Positions 37,323 to 44,677 of a stretch of 64,000 nucleotides of DNA are shown here, piece by piece. How positions within the stretch are numbered: the first letter of the stretch is position 1; every line of letters begins with the position of its first letter. Origin of the DNA: Paenibacillus sp. BIC5C1 (lineage in GTDB: Bacteria > Bacillota > Bacilli > Paenibacillales > Paenibacillaceae); NCBI RefSeq assembly GCF_032399705.1, contig NZ_CP135922.1:2790001-2854000 (forward strand), read 5' to 3'. A program made the translations under genes and the position numbers. The notes under the pieces were generated by a model, which was given only the letters and a program-made list of their open reading frames with translations, made no database searches and was not told where the DNA came from.

Positions 37323-37580
37323 TTGGCAAAAGCAAAAGTTGCAAAAAGACCTACCCGGGACGAGTTTGAACTGGAAGAGCTGGGGAACCAACTGGTCGAG
37401 GCATTTCATGAACGTTCGGAAGTGTTGCTGACCGTATGGGGCAAGGAAGATCAGGTTCATGGGGTCATTGTGAAGTTGGACTCACGTACTCGGCTAGTGC
37501 ATGTTGAATATACAGAGGAAGAATTTACGGCGAAAGTGCCATTCCTGGATATTATGCGTATTGATTCTCCACGGTATTAA
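37323..37580 (+). CDS. YolD-like protein
   Basis: An 85-residue protein. The C-terminal half (EVLLTVWGKEDQVHGVIVKLDSRTRLVHV is located at residues about 32-60, then VPFLDIMRID) fits the small beta domain of YolD-like proteins, a Bacillales family sometimes found next to Y-family DNA polymerases; its role is unknown. The TTG at 37323 lies eight bases after GAGGAGG and is preferred over an ATG at 37260 that has no ribosome binding site. The short N-terminus compared with the family makes the assignment moderate. Confidence 0.6.
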   Translation: MAKAKVAKRPTRDEFELEELGNQLVEAFHERSEVLLTVWGKEDQVHGVIVKLDSRTRLVHVEYTEEEFTAKVPFLDIMRIDSPRY

Positions 37581-37626
37581 ATTGAAACTACGTATTGAAT
37601 CGAAAAAATGATAAACAGGATCTGAA

Positions 37627-37644
37627 ACAGGGCATCAGCCCTGT
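37627..37644. repeat. Short perfect hairpin
   Basis: ACAGGGC-atca-GCCCTGT lies between the YolD-like and YjcZ genes. It has no T run, so it is a weak terminator or a 5' untranslated hairpin of the YjcZ transcript. Confidence 0.4.
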
Positions 37645-37701
37645 CAAATCTGTTCTCCCTGCATAAGATAACCCATACCTGTTGCAGAGGAGGTACGGTC
37701 A

Positions 37702-37821
37702 ATGAGCGAAGTATTAGGTGGAGAAGCAAGAGGCTACGGATACGGAGGTTTTACTTCTGTAGGTGCCATTCTGGTTCTGTTTATCCTGTTGGTTATCATC
37801 TCCAAAGCATTCCTGGTATGA
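37702..37821 (+). CDS. YjcZ-family sporulation mini-protein
   Basis: A 39-residue protein starting MSEVLGGEARGYGYGG, followed by one membrane helix (GAILVLFILLVIISKAF). Gly/Tyr-rich N-terminus plus a single C-terminal helix is the YjcZ family of small Bacillales proteins, which are linked to sporulation. ATG start seven bases after AGAGGAGGT, stop TGA, then a strong terminator: a complete monocistronic unit. CATA-AGA-TA (37662-37670) resembles a sigma-K -10 element, but I do not see a matching -35. Confidence 0.82.
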   Translation: MSEVLGGEARGYGYGGFTSVGAILVLFILLVIISKAFLV

Positions 37822-37842
37822 TTTATTCCAGATGAATAAAGG

Positions 37843-37872
37843 AAGCTCTGCCATTGTGGCAGAGCTTTTTTG
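37843..37872 (+). terminator. Rho-independent terminator of the YjcZ gene
   Basis: AAGCTCTGCC / GGCAGAGCTT with a 5-base loop and a T run. Confidence 0.92.
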
Positions 37873-37959
37873 TTATGGCTTCAGCCAGTTGAGTGCGTGA
37901 AACGCGCGAAACAAAAAACCACCCGCTATGCGGGTGGAGGGACCTGAGGTTTGACCACC

Positions 37960-38012
37960 AAGACCATTCCGATAAAATTGAGATGTTCAGGCTCAACGAA
38001 AGGAATGGTCTT
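37960..38012 (+). promoter_or_regulatory. Hairpin sequestering the tnpA ribosome binding site
   Basis: AAGACCATTCC (37960-37970) pairs perfectly with GGAATGGTCTT (38002-38012). The right arm contains part of the AAAGGAA ribosome binding site and ends just before the tnpA ATG. IS200 elements are known to limit transposase synthesis with exactly this type of 5' hairpin. Confidence 0.8.
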
Positions 38013-38014
38013 AG

Positions 38015-38488
38015 ATGGCAAATAAGAGCTACAGCCTAGCTCACACAAAGTGGATGTGCAAATACCACATTGTATTCACCCCGAAGTATAGACGGAAAGA
38101 AATCTATAATCAAGTGAGAAGAGACTTGATCGAAATTTTCAAACGTCTATGTAAGTACAAAGGAGTAGAAATTATAGAAGGTCACATGATGCCCGATCAT
38201 GTTCACATGTTGGTAGCGATCCCACCGAAAATGGCTGTCTCCACGTTCATGGGATATCTAAAGGGAAAAAGTTCGCTCATGATCTTCGAGAAACACGCCC
38301 AGCTCAAGTATAAATACGGAAATCGAAAATTTTGGGCAGAAGGGTATTACGTAAGTACAGTGGGTCTAAATGAAGCAACGGTAAGAAAGTATATACGTGA
38401 ACAAGAAGCACATGATCAGGCGATAGATAAGCTGAGTGTAAAAGAATATGAAGATCCATTTAACAGTAACAAGAGCAAAAAGAAGTAA
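38015..38488 (+). CDS. tnpA: IS200/IS605 Y1 transposase TnpA
   Basis: A 157-residue HUH-superfamily transposase. Core blocks: KYHIVFTPKYRRK, the metal-binding HUH pair in MPDHVHMLV (residues about 63-71), FMGYLKGKSS, and the catalytic tyrosine in RKYIREQEAHD (about residue 127). It acts as a dimer on single-stranded DNA, cutting next to the terminal hairpins. All key residues are present, so it is probably active. The C-terminus is Lys-rich. Confidence 0.95.
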   Translation: MANKSYSLAHTKWMCKYHIVFTPKYRRKEIYNQVRRDLIEIFKRLCKYKGVEIIEGHMMPDHVHMLVAIPPKMAVSTFMGYLKGKSSLMIFEKHAQLKYKYGNRKFWAEGYYVSTVGLNEATVRKYIREQEAHDQAIDKLSVKEYEDPFNSNKSKKK

Positions 38489-38603
38489 AACCAGTTTAAC
38501 TGGTAAGTGAAAGTGACAAATAACACTGAGCCTGAACAGATTTGCTGTCAGGCTAGCGTCTTTAGGCGCAGTTTGGCAACAGGGGGTTATACCCCAAGAG
38601 CAA
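38489..38603 (+). ncRNA. Structured 3' region of the IS200 element, possible omega-RNA-like relic
   Basis: Between the tnpA stop and the right-end hairpin lie several stems: AGCCTGA (38529-38535) with TCAGGCT (38548-38554) extended by CAG/CTG, and GGGG-ttata-CCCC (38583-38595). A folded segment immediately before the right end is the position of the guide RNA scaffold in tnpB-carrying IS605 elements. No tnpB is present here, so this could be a relic, a partner for a TnpB made elsewhere, or only transposition DNA structure. Confidence 0.35.
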
Positions 38604-38630
38604 ACCACCCGTTCGACGGGTGGTCCTGAT

Positions 38631-39893
38631 TTATATTTTGTGTTGTCGTTTACGGTTGAGCAATCCGTAGAGAACAACGATCACCACTGGGTAGAGAACG
38701 GCCCATCCAGCAAATGGGAACACAATAGCTGTCGCCACAAAGGAAATCCAACTGATTGTTACACCAATACGACTGCCTTTGAGTAATCGTATGCCGGCTG
38801 CGCATCCGCCAAGATAGGTGAGAATAAACGTTGCATTAGGCAACTGAATAAGAGTCGTGAGTGACACCAGACTTGATCCGTATATGCCTAACACGAGAGT
38901 GAAGCAGATGGCCAGGAAGCCGATTGCAGCAATTGGTGTATGGTACCGACTGGATAAGCGGGACATCCATTGCGGGGCAGCTCCTTGTCTTGCCAGTGCA
39001 TAGGCGACACGGGATGCGGCACCAGCATACGCAATGACTGTAGCGGTGCAAATGAATATGCCAGTCAGCCCAGCAAGTAATCCACCCCAGGAACCGAGAG
39101 CCTGACTAATGATCCATACGAGAGAGACATCTGCTCCGCCATGTAGATAGCTTTGAGTTCCGACTGTCGCCAGTGCAGTCAGGAAATAGAGCACCCCTAC
39201 AATAATGGCTGCAATGGTTACGCCTTTAATAGCTGCTTTGCGTGGATCAGTAAATTCTTCAGATAGGTGAGATACAGCTTCCCAACCGATAAAACACCAG
39301 AATAGAATGGCTCCAGCCTGCCCCACGCTGACCCAACCACTTGGCATAAATGGTGTGAAATGTATGGATTCCATATTCGGAATAGCAAATACAAATGCCA
39401 TAACGAGCACAATAATAATCGCCAGCACAACGCCAATCTGTACCTTTCCTGCGACTTGCATGCCCACAATGTTAATGATCAGTCCAGCCGCCAGCATGAT
39501 AGCGGCAATCGCTGTTCTATATCCTTCCCCGAGTCCCAGCGCAGCTGTCATGTAGCCTGCACCTGTAAGGGCAGCCACGGGAGCACCAATGGGAACGGAC
39601 ATTAGAAAGAACCAGCCGACTAAGGCTCCTGCCCGTTGTCCGAAAGCGAGGGTAACGAAATGGGATACACCGCCTGCGTCCGGGTAACGGGCTGAGAGTA
39701 ATCCCATGGACAGGGCAAGCGGGAGAATCAGCAGCACCATGCCTCCCCAGGCGAGAAGTGAAGCTGGCCCTGCCAGTTCGGCAGCAAGTCCGGGTACTAT
39801 CAGGACACCTGAACCGAGAACTGCACTTATATAAAGCGCAACAGCTTGCGGCATGCCTATGGTTTTTTTGAGCTGAGAAGAAGATGTGTTCAT
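38631..39893 (-). CDS. APC-family amino acid permease, YjeH-like
   Basis: A 420-residue permease with about 12 membrane helices. The opening GVLIVPGLAAELAGPASLLAW (residues about 28-48) has the broken first helix of APC transporters, and YPDAGGVSHFVTLAFGQR resembles E. coli YjeH, an exporter of methionine and branched-chain amino acids. The FWCFIGWEAVSHLSEEF block is typical of helix 6. The ribosome binding site is weak and distant from the ATG, so the start is uncertain. Transport direction and substrate are inferred from the YjeH resemblance. Confidence 0.83.
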   Translation of the reverse strand: MNTSSSQLKKTIGMPQAVALYISAVLGSGVLIVPGLAAELAGPASLLAWGGMVLLILPLALSMGLLSARYPDAGGVSHFVTLAFGQRAGALVGWFFLMSVPIGAPVAALTGAGYMTAALGLGEGYRTAIAAIMLAAGLIINIVGMQVAGKVQIGVVLAIIIVLVMAFVFAIPNMESIHFTPFMPSGWVSVGQAGAILFWCFIGWEAVSHLSEEFTDPRKAAIKGVTIAAIIVGVLYFLTALATVGTQSYLHGGADVSLVWIISQALGSWGGLLAGLTGIFICTATVIAYAGAASRVAYALARQGAAPQWMSRLSSRYHTPIAAIGFLAICFTLVLGIYGSSLVSLTTLIQLPNATFILTYLGGCAAGIRLLKGSRIGVTISWISFVATAIVFPFAGWAVLYPVVIVVLYGLLNRKRQHKI

Positions 39894-40065
39894 GAAATAA
39901 AAAGGCCTGCCTTCCAGAATAAAATGATTTTAGAGCGAGAACTATGTAATTATATAGGAAGAGGTGCATTCAGTCATTGGCGAATTTTGTAGAAAATTCA
40001 TGTAAGTCGTGCAGACGTTATGATAAAATAAAACCATCCCTAGAGAAAGAATGAGGTGTACCCTA

Positions 40066-40569
40066 ATGAGTAAAGAGTTGACAGAAGCTTTAAACGAACA
40101 GATGAACTTCGAATTTTATTCGGCTCACGTATATCAGGCGATGGCCGCATACTGTTCTGGCGAAAGCTTGGACGGATTTGCCAACTTCTTCATCGTACAG
40201 GCTGAGGAAGAACGGTTCCATGCGATGAAAATATACAAATTCCTGAATGACCGCGGACAACGCGCTACGCTTGCTGCATTGCCTGAGCCGAAGAATGAAT
40301 ATTCCTCGATGCTGGATGTGTTTGAACACGGATATGCACACGAGCAGCAAAACACGAAAAAATTCTACAATCTGGCAGATATTGCCCTGAATGAGCGTGA
40401 ACATGCCACGATGTATTTCCTGAAATGGTTCATCGATGAGCAAGTCGAAGAGGAAGCTCTGTTTGATAATATCATCCAGAAGTTGCGCCGCATCGAAAAA
40501 GACAGCAATGCTTTCTACATGCTGGACGCCGAATTTGGTAAACGTTCGTTTACAGCTCCTGCGGAGTAA
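40066..40569 (+). CDS. Non-heme bacterial ferritin
   Basis: A 167-residue four-helix ferritin. Ferroxidase ligands are visible: Glu in MNFEFYSAHVYQAM (near residue 17), the EEERFHAMKIY block (Glu and His near residue 50) and Glu in NEREHATMYFLKWFIDEQVEEE. It stores iron as a 24-mer in the cytoplasm. ATG seven bases after GAGGTG; an upstream in-frame ATG at 40051 lies over the ribosome binding site. It is divergent from the APC permease. I see no convincing Fur or PerR box in its promoter. Confidence 0.93.
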   Translation: MSKELTEALNEQMNFEFYSAHVYQAMAAYCSGESLDGFANFFIVQAEEERFHAMKIYKFLNDRGQRATLAALPEPKNEYSSMLDVFEHGYAHEQQNTKKFYNLADIALNEREHATMYFLKWFIDEQVEEEALFDNIIQKLRRIEKDSNAFYMLDAEFGKRSFTAPAE

Positions 40570-40630
40570 GAGGGGACTAAGCAAAGCAACCAGGATTGAT
40601 TCGAACGACAAGAAAATCGATCTACATATG

Positions 40631-40657
40631 AAAAGTCTGCTCTCGAGCGGGCTTTTT
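40631..40657 (+). terminator. Rho-independent terminator of the ferritin gene
   Basis: AGTCTGC pairs with GCGGGCT (wobble pairs) and is followed by a run of six T residues. Confidence 0.75.
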
Positions 40658-40966
40658 TGTTATACCATTTTATTCTTCATCGCTTGCTTCATATAAATTC
40701 CATAAATGAATCTATCAGAAACCACAATTTGGGTTAATAGAATATATGTCAACATTGATCTATCCCGACGGATGTTCTTTTTCGAGCAAATCTATCAAAT
40801 TCGTTTTATTTTTTTGGGTAATCTGACAAAAGTGTAACTCGAACGTAGCATTTGAAGCGAGAATGGGACGCACTCTTTTTGATAGTATTAGGATTATCGC
40901 CAAGGGCTGCAATGAGAGAAACATAGACACCCGGGGAAATACAAGACATAAGGGAGACTTTTAATT
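40658..40966. other. 309-bp intergenic region before the polysaccharide deacetylase
   Basis: AT-rich DNA with no gene I can support. It should contain the promoter of the deacetylase-lipoprotein pair, but I cannot assign a clear -35/-10 set. No stable hairpin or riboswitch-like fold is evident. Confidence 0.4.
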
Positions 40967-41707
40967 ATGCTACATATTCGTAAAACGTTCATCACCGCAC
41001 TTGCTATTCTATTGATCATTCCATTGCTTTTGCCGCAGTCGGCTTCAGCTGCATCATCCGCATCCAAACATGCTGGAAATAAAGCGAGCTCCAAGATCAT
41101 ATATCTAACTTTCGATGATGGGCCGACCGCCCACACGGGACAATTACTGGATATCCTAGATCAGTACAATGCCAAGGCGACATTCTTCATGCTTGGACCT
41201 CAGATGGAGAAGTTTCAAAAGGCTACTAAGCGTATTGTTGCAGACGGACATGGACTGGGTTTGCATGGCGTAACGCATGTTCCCGGTAAATTTTATAAAT
41301 CCGCATACAGTGGCTTGAAAGAAATGCAGCAGGCCAATGAAAGCTTGAATAAAGTGGCAGGCGTCAAAACCAGTCTTGTCCGTACTCCGTACGGTAGCAA
41401 ACCGTATCTCAAACCGGCATATCGCAATGTTCTACTGGGTCAGGGTGGATTTCATCTGTGGGATTGGAATGTTGATTCCGAGGATTGGAAATACAAGAAA
41501 GATCACCAAAAAGTGTACAACAGTGTGATGAAGCAGATCCATAATGTGCAAAAGAGCGGAACCACCCCAGTGGTCCTGATGCATGATCAGGAAGCGACAT
41601 TGAAAGTTCTTCCTCAAGTGTTAAAAACACTGAAAGCAGAAGGTTACCAGTTTGAAGTGCTGACCAAGAAAGTACAGCCCGTGAATTTCTGGAATGACAA
41701 ACGTTAA
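40967..41707 (+). CDS. Secreted polysaccharide deacetylase (NodB domain, CE4)
   Basis: A 246-residue protein with a Sec signal peptide (residues 1 to about 29, cleavage after ASA) and a NodB homology domain. Motifs: TFDDGP (catalytic Asp and metal Asp, residues about 48-53), the metal pair in HGVTH, RTPYGS, WDWNVDSEDW and a final MHD. It removes N-acetyl groups from peptidoglycan or chitin-like polymers outside the membrane. ATG with AAGGGAG upstream. The lipoprotein gene follows 60 bp downstream on the same strand. Confidence 0.92.
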   Translation: MLHIRKTFITALAILLIIPLLLPQSASAASSASKHAGNKASSKIIYLTFDDGPTAHTGQLLDILDQYNAKATFFMLGPQMEKFQKATKRIVADGHGLGLHGVTHVPGKFYKSAYSGLKEMQQANESLNKVAGVKTSLVRTPYGSKPYLKPAYRNVLLGQGGFHLWDWNVDSEDWKYKKDHQKVYNSVMKQIHNVQKSGTTPVVLMHDQEATLKVLPQVLKTLKAEGYQFEVLTKKVQPVNFWNDKR

Positions 41708-41767
41708 AATTCAAGCTAGACAACAATGTAAGCTGATTCCAATAACGGCTTCAAGGAGGACAACAAC

Positions 41768-42676
41768 ATGAGTAAACCTAAACTATGGATGACGATTCCT
41801 GTGACAACAGCCGTGCTGCTTGCTCTTGCGGGGTGTGGTGGTCAGGATACCAAACCATCATCAGCGGACAACACGTCCCCCGCGGCTGGCGAACAGGCTC
41901 AGTCAGGCAGTGGAGGAGCCGATTTCTCCAATGGAACGAAAGATAGCGGAACAGATACTACAGGAACAACGGGGACCAAAGGTTCTGCAGGAAGCGGGAC
42001 ATCGAATTCGGAAACGGGCAGTGACGGTCAAACCCAGCAAAGTGGGAACGATGTCATTATGGACATTCGCAGTCAGCTGAAGATGAAGAACGCTTCATTA
42101 CCTACTTCATTTTCCCTGGAAAAGGGAAAACATCTGACTGCATCGATCACATCGAATACTTCAGATGCGTTCCACATTAACTATTATTCCACTGACCAGC
42201 CTGTTGCGGTGAATGATGCTTCGTTGACGGCCTCTGGCAGCAAGGTGCCTGTTCTGGCATCCTATGAAGTGAAGACGTACAAAGATCCGAACAGTACCGA
42301 TATTTTCCCTGAGACAGACTTGAAAGACTTTCCTAAGGATATGACAGTGGATCTGGGACATGGTATCAAGGGGATGACCGAAGGTGCGGCGGGCAGTCAA
42401 TATCTGACTTGGACAGAAGGCAGATGGACGCTTCAAATTCGATCCGTTTCCGAAGATAACATGAATAATCCGGGAATTGCGAAGAGAATGGTGGAATATT
42501 TGGAGTCCCATACACTTCCTGCACCAAAGGATAAAGGATTCGTAAACGTGGAGTACCCAAGCGGTGGTAAAAACGTCAATGTAACGATCTCCTGGCAAGA
42601 TGGCAAGCAGATTCATCAGCTCCAGACCGAACAGGTGCCACTGGAAGCTTTGGGCATGGTTGTTTCTGTAAAGTAA
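41768..42676 (+). CDS. Lipoprotein of unknown function
   Basis: A 302-residue lipoprotein with lipobox LALAGC (Cys about residue 23), a long low-complexity Ser/Thr/Gly linker (residues about 28-98) and a C-terminal globular domain of about 200 residues with mainly beta text (LPTSFSLEKGKHLTASI, TWTEGRWTLQIRS, NVTISWQDGKQIHQLQT). It would be anchored to the outer membrane face with the domain in the cell wall. ATG after AAGGAGG. It probably shares an operon with the polysaccharide deacetylase, which suggests an envelope role. I do not recognise the domain. Confidence 0.78.
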   Translation: MSKPKLWMTIPVTTAVLLALAGCGGQDTKPSSADNTSPAAGEQAQSGSGGADFSNGTKDSGTDTTGTTGTKGSAGSGTSNSETGSDGQTQQSGNDVIMDIRSQLKMKNASLPTSFSLEKGKHLTASITSNTSDAFHINYYSTDQPVAVNDASLTASGSKVPVLASYEVKTYKDPNSTDIFPETDLKDFPKDMTVDLGHGIKGMTEGAAGSQYLTWTEGRWTLQIRSVSEDNMNNPGIAKRMVEYLESHTLPAPKDKGFVNVEYPSGGKNVNVTISWQDGKQIHQLQTEQVPLEALGMVVSVK

Positions 42677-42702
42677 CATGGCCCTGAAATAAGGTTTCAA
42701 AG

Positions 42703-42748
42703 GGGGAATAGGCTGGATGGGAGTGAGTGCTCCAGTCCAGCCTATCCT
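42703..42748 (+). terminator. Inverted repeat downstream of the lipoprotein gene
   Basis: AATAGGCTGGA pairs with TCCAGCCTAT-type text across about 14 bases without a long T run. It may stop transcription together with the stronger hairpin that follows. Confidence 0.5.
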
Positions 42749-42753
42749 TATAA

Positions 42754-42789
42754 AAGCAAGGTGCACCGATGGGAAGGTGTACCTTGCTT
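42754..42789. terminator. Bidirectional rho-independent terminator
   Basis: AAGCAAGGTGCACC / GGTGTACCTTGCTT with an 8-base loop (one wobble pair) sits between the convergent lipoprotein and desR genes. Confidence 0.8.
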
Positions 42790-42820
42790 ATTTATGTTTC
42801 ATTGGGTTAAAGCGGTACTT

Positions 42821-43420
42821 TCATTTAAACCACCCTTTTTCTTTGGAACGGGTGATAGCTTCAATACGGTTACTTGCGTTTAACTTGTTGAGTATAATAG
42901 AGATGTAATTTCGCACGGTACCGGTTGTAATAAATAAATGTCCGGCTATTTCCTTTGTATTTTTACCGTCCGCCATCAGGCCGAGAACGGCATTTTCACG
43001 TTCGGTCAACGGGTTCTCCTGAACATAAGCCTCGTCCACCAGGTCGGGGGCAAAAATACGTCTTCCATTCATGACCTGACGGATTGCTTCGGCAAGTTCC
43101 TCGATCGGGCTATCTTTTAACAGATAACCGCGTACACCGCCTTTCAAAGCACGCTCGAAATATCCGGTCCGGGCAAAGGTTGTCAAAATAATGACTTTAC
43201 AGTTCAGGCCTTTAAGTTCCTCAGCGGCCTCCAGGCCACTTTTGACGGGCATTTCAATGTCCATCAGACAGATGTCTGGTGTAAGCTCCCTGACCAGAGC
43301 AAGAGCTTCCTGTCCATTGCTTGCACGACCTACCACTTCCATATCCTCTTCCAGATTGAGTAGGGAAGACAAGGCCCCTAGCATCATACGCTGGTCTTCG
43401 GCGATTACGATCCTAATCAT
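42821..43420 (-). CDS. desR: Response regulator DesR
   Basis: A 199-residue NarL-type regulator: receiver domain (EDQRMMLGALSSLLNLE, phospho-Asp in CLMDIEMP near residue 54, Lys in YLLKDSP) and a C-terminal LuxR helix-turn-helix (LTERENAVLGLMADGKNTKEI, TTGTVRNYIS). The sequence is very close to B. subtilis DesR, which when phosphorylated by DesK activates the desaturase gene. The ATG overlaps the desK stop (ATGA), so the two are translationally coupled. Confidence 0.95.
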   Translation of the reverse strand: MIRIVIAEDQRMMLGALSSLLNLEEDMEVVGRASNGQEALALVRELTPDICLMDIEMPVKSGLEAAEELKGLNCKVIILTTFARTGYFERALKGGVRGYLLKDSPIEELAEAIRQVMNGRRIFAPDLVDEAYVQENPLTERENAVLGLMADGKNTKEIAGHLFITTGTVRNYISIILNKLNASNRIEAITRSKEKGWFK

Positions 43421-44565
43421 TGTTCAACCTCCTTTATCGGTTTGCGGACCAGCTTGGGAACATGGATGACAATGCCTGTACCTTCCATGTCTGCTCCGGA
43501 ACGAATATCCAAACAACCGTTCACAAATTCAAGTCGTTCTTTCATTCCCAAGATTCCGGTACCGCGCCGTTCTTGCTTGCGGGTACGCTCGATTCCGACT
43601 CCGTTATCCTGAACCGTTAGTATATTATCGGCCAGTGTTTCCTGGATCCGAATGGTGCATACCGCTGCTTGACTGTGTTTGACAACATTTGTCACGGCTT
43701 CTTTCAGGCACATGCCGAGCACATTTTCATTTAACTGTGACGTATCCTGCAACTTCGGATTGCCCTCCAGTACAAATTCAATGGAAGCGGCCTTCAAAAT
43801 CTGTTCAGCACGGAACAGCTCATCCACCAGTTGTGTTCCACGCATGGTCGTTACCATTTCCCGAACTTCCTTTAGTGCCGTACTCGCTGTCTGTCTCAGA
43901 TCGTTCAGTTCAATCTCGGCCTGATCTGGATTTATGCGGAGCAGACGCTTCGCCAGATCGGTTTTCAGACCGATGAGAGAGAGCTTCTGTCCAAGGGTAT
44001 CGTGCAGATCACGTGCAATACGCTGCCGTTCTTCCATTTTTACAAGATCATCCAGCCTTTTGTTTGCATTCTCCAGTTGGCCTTCCAGCTGTTCACGCTT
44101 ATTTTTGTTATACGTACTGATCGGAAGCAGAATGGATGCCATCAAACTAATGAATACAAACGGGAACTGACTGAGTAGCAGGGTGCTCTGTTTGATGAAA
44201 CTATAATTAATGGTTAGAAAACTGGCTGCCAAGTTCACCGAATAGAGGGTGAAGAAACCGGCTTTATTTTTAATATTCCCAATAAAAAAAGCAAGAAACA
44301 ATGAGAAATAGGCATAATCATAAGCGATGGTCATCGTTATCGATATGGCGATCAACAATCCAATCCACATATAGACCTGCCAGCCCTTTGTGATGAAGGC
44401 AAGCAGATAACAAACAAAGAAGAACAGAATGATGAAAATCCCCGCAACCATGGGCCACAATTTGGAATATTGTGAAATATAATAGAAGGGAAGGATGAAA
44501 AAGACGAGCCATACATAAGGATTTAAACCTGTATTTTTATAAAAGAGCTGCATCCACTTTTGAAT
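43417..44565 (-). CDS. desK: Thermosensor histidine kinase DesK
   Basis: A 382-residue membrane kinase of the HisKA_3 family. Four to five N-terminal helices (the membrane thermosensor) are followed by a coiled coil (LEGQLENANKRLDDLVKMEE) and the phospho-acceptor His in RIARDLHDTLGQKLSLIGLK, then an ATP-binding domain (NENVLGMCLKEAVTNVVKHS, DNGVGI, GTGILGM). At low fluidity it phosphorylates DesR. The conventional ATG (44553) is 19 bases from AGGAGG. The in-frame ATT at 44565 is nine bases from it, and the alignment with the B. subtilis DesK N-terminus as I recall it places Met1 at this ATT. Confidence 0.92.
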   Translation of the reverse strand: MQKWMQLFYKNTGLNPYVWLVFFILPFYYISQYSKLWPMVAGIFIILFFFVCYLLAFITKGWQVYMWIGLLIAISITMTIAYDYAYFSLFLAFFIGNIKNKAGFFTLYSVNLAASFLTINYSFIKQSTLLLSQFPFVFISLMASILLPISTYNKNKREQLEGQLENANKRLDDLVKMEERQRIARDLHDTLGQKLSLIGLKTDLAKRLLRINPDQAEIELNDLRQTASTALKEVREMVTTMRGTQLVDELFRAEQILKAASIEFVLEGNPKLQDTSQLNENVLGMCLKEAVTNVVKHSQAAVCTIRIQETLADNILTVQDNGVGIERTRKQERRGTGILGMKERLEFVNGCLDIRSGADMEGTGIVIHVPKLVRKPIKEVEQ

Positions 44566-44640
44566 GAAAATTCTCCTCCTCGGACTTGCATTGTACTCAA
44601 ACTTAGCCTGACTGTAGCACGACTTTAGCCTGAATACAAG

Positions 44641-44677
44641 AAAACGAATCCGACAGAGTTAAGGCTTCTCTGTCAGA
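44641..44677 (-). terminator. Terminator-like hairpin overlapping the des stop codon
   Basis: On the minus strand TCTGACAGAG pairs with CTCTGTCGGA (one wobble), the des TAA lies in the loop and TTCGTTTT follows. It would partly uncouple des from desKR, consistent with a separate promoter for the two-component genes as in B. subtilis. Confidence 0.65.

Larger units (their letters stand above)
37919..38624 (+). mobile_element. IS200-type insertion sequence (IS200/IS605 family, tnpA only)
   Basis: The element is bounded by subterminal imperfect palindromes instead of inverted repeats: CCACCCGC-tat-GCGGGTGG at the left (37919-37937) and ACCACCCGT-tcg-ACGGGTGGT at the right (38604-38624). The two are nearly the same hairpin, as expected for ends recognised by a Y1 transposase. 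It carries one intact tnpA and no tnpB. The precise cleavage sites lie a few to tens of bases outside these hairpins and cannot be fixed from one copy. It is inserted between the YjcZ terminator and the 3' end of the APC permease gene, so no gene is broken. Confidence 0.88.

Noticed and set aside
37662..37670. Sigma-K -10 element before the YjcZ gene
   Set aside because: CATA-AGA-TA fits, but no matching -35 is found at the right distance, so it is mentioned only as a resemblance.
37919..38624. Reading the CCACCCG hairpins as part of a CRISPR or REP array
   Set aside because: Only two copies exist, placed at the ends of an intact tnpA, which is explained by IS200 ends.
38490..38640. Guide-RNA function of the IS200 tail as an established feature
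   Set aside because: No tnpB is present and a transcript cannot be shown; it is kept as a low-confidence inference only.
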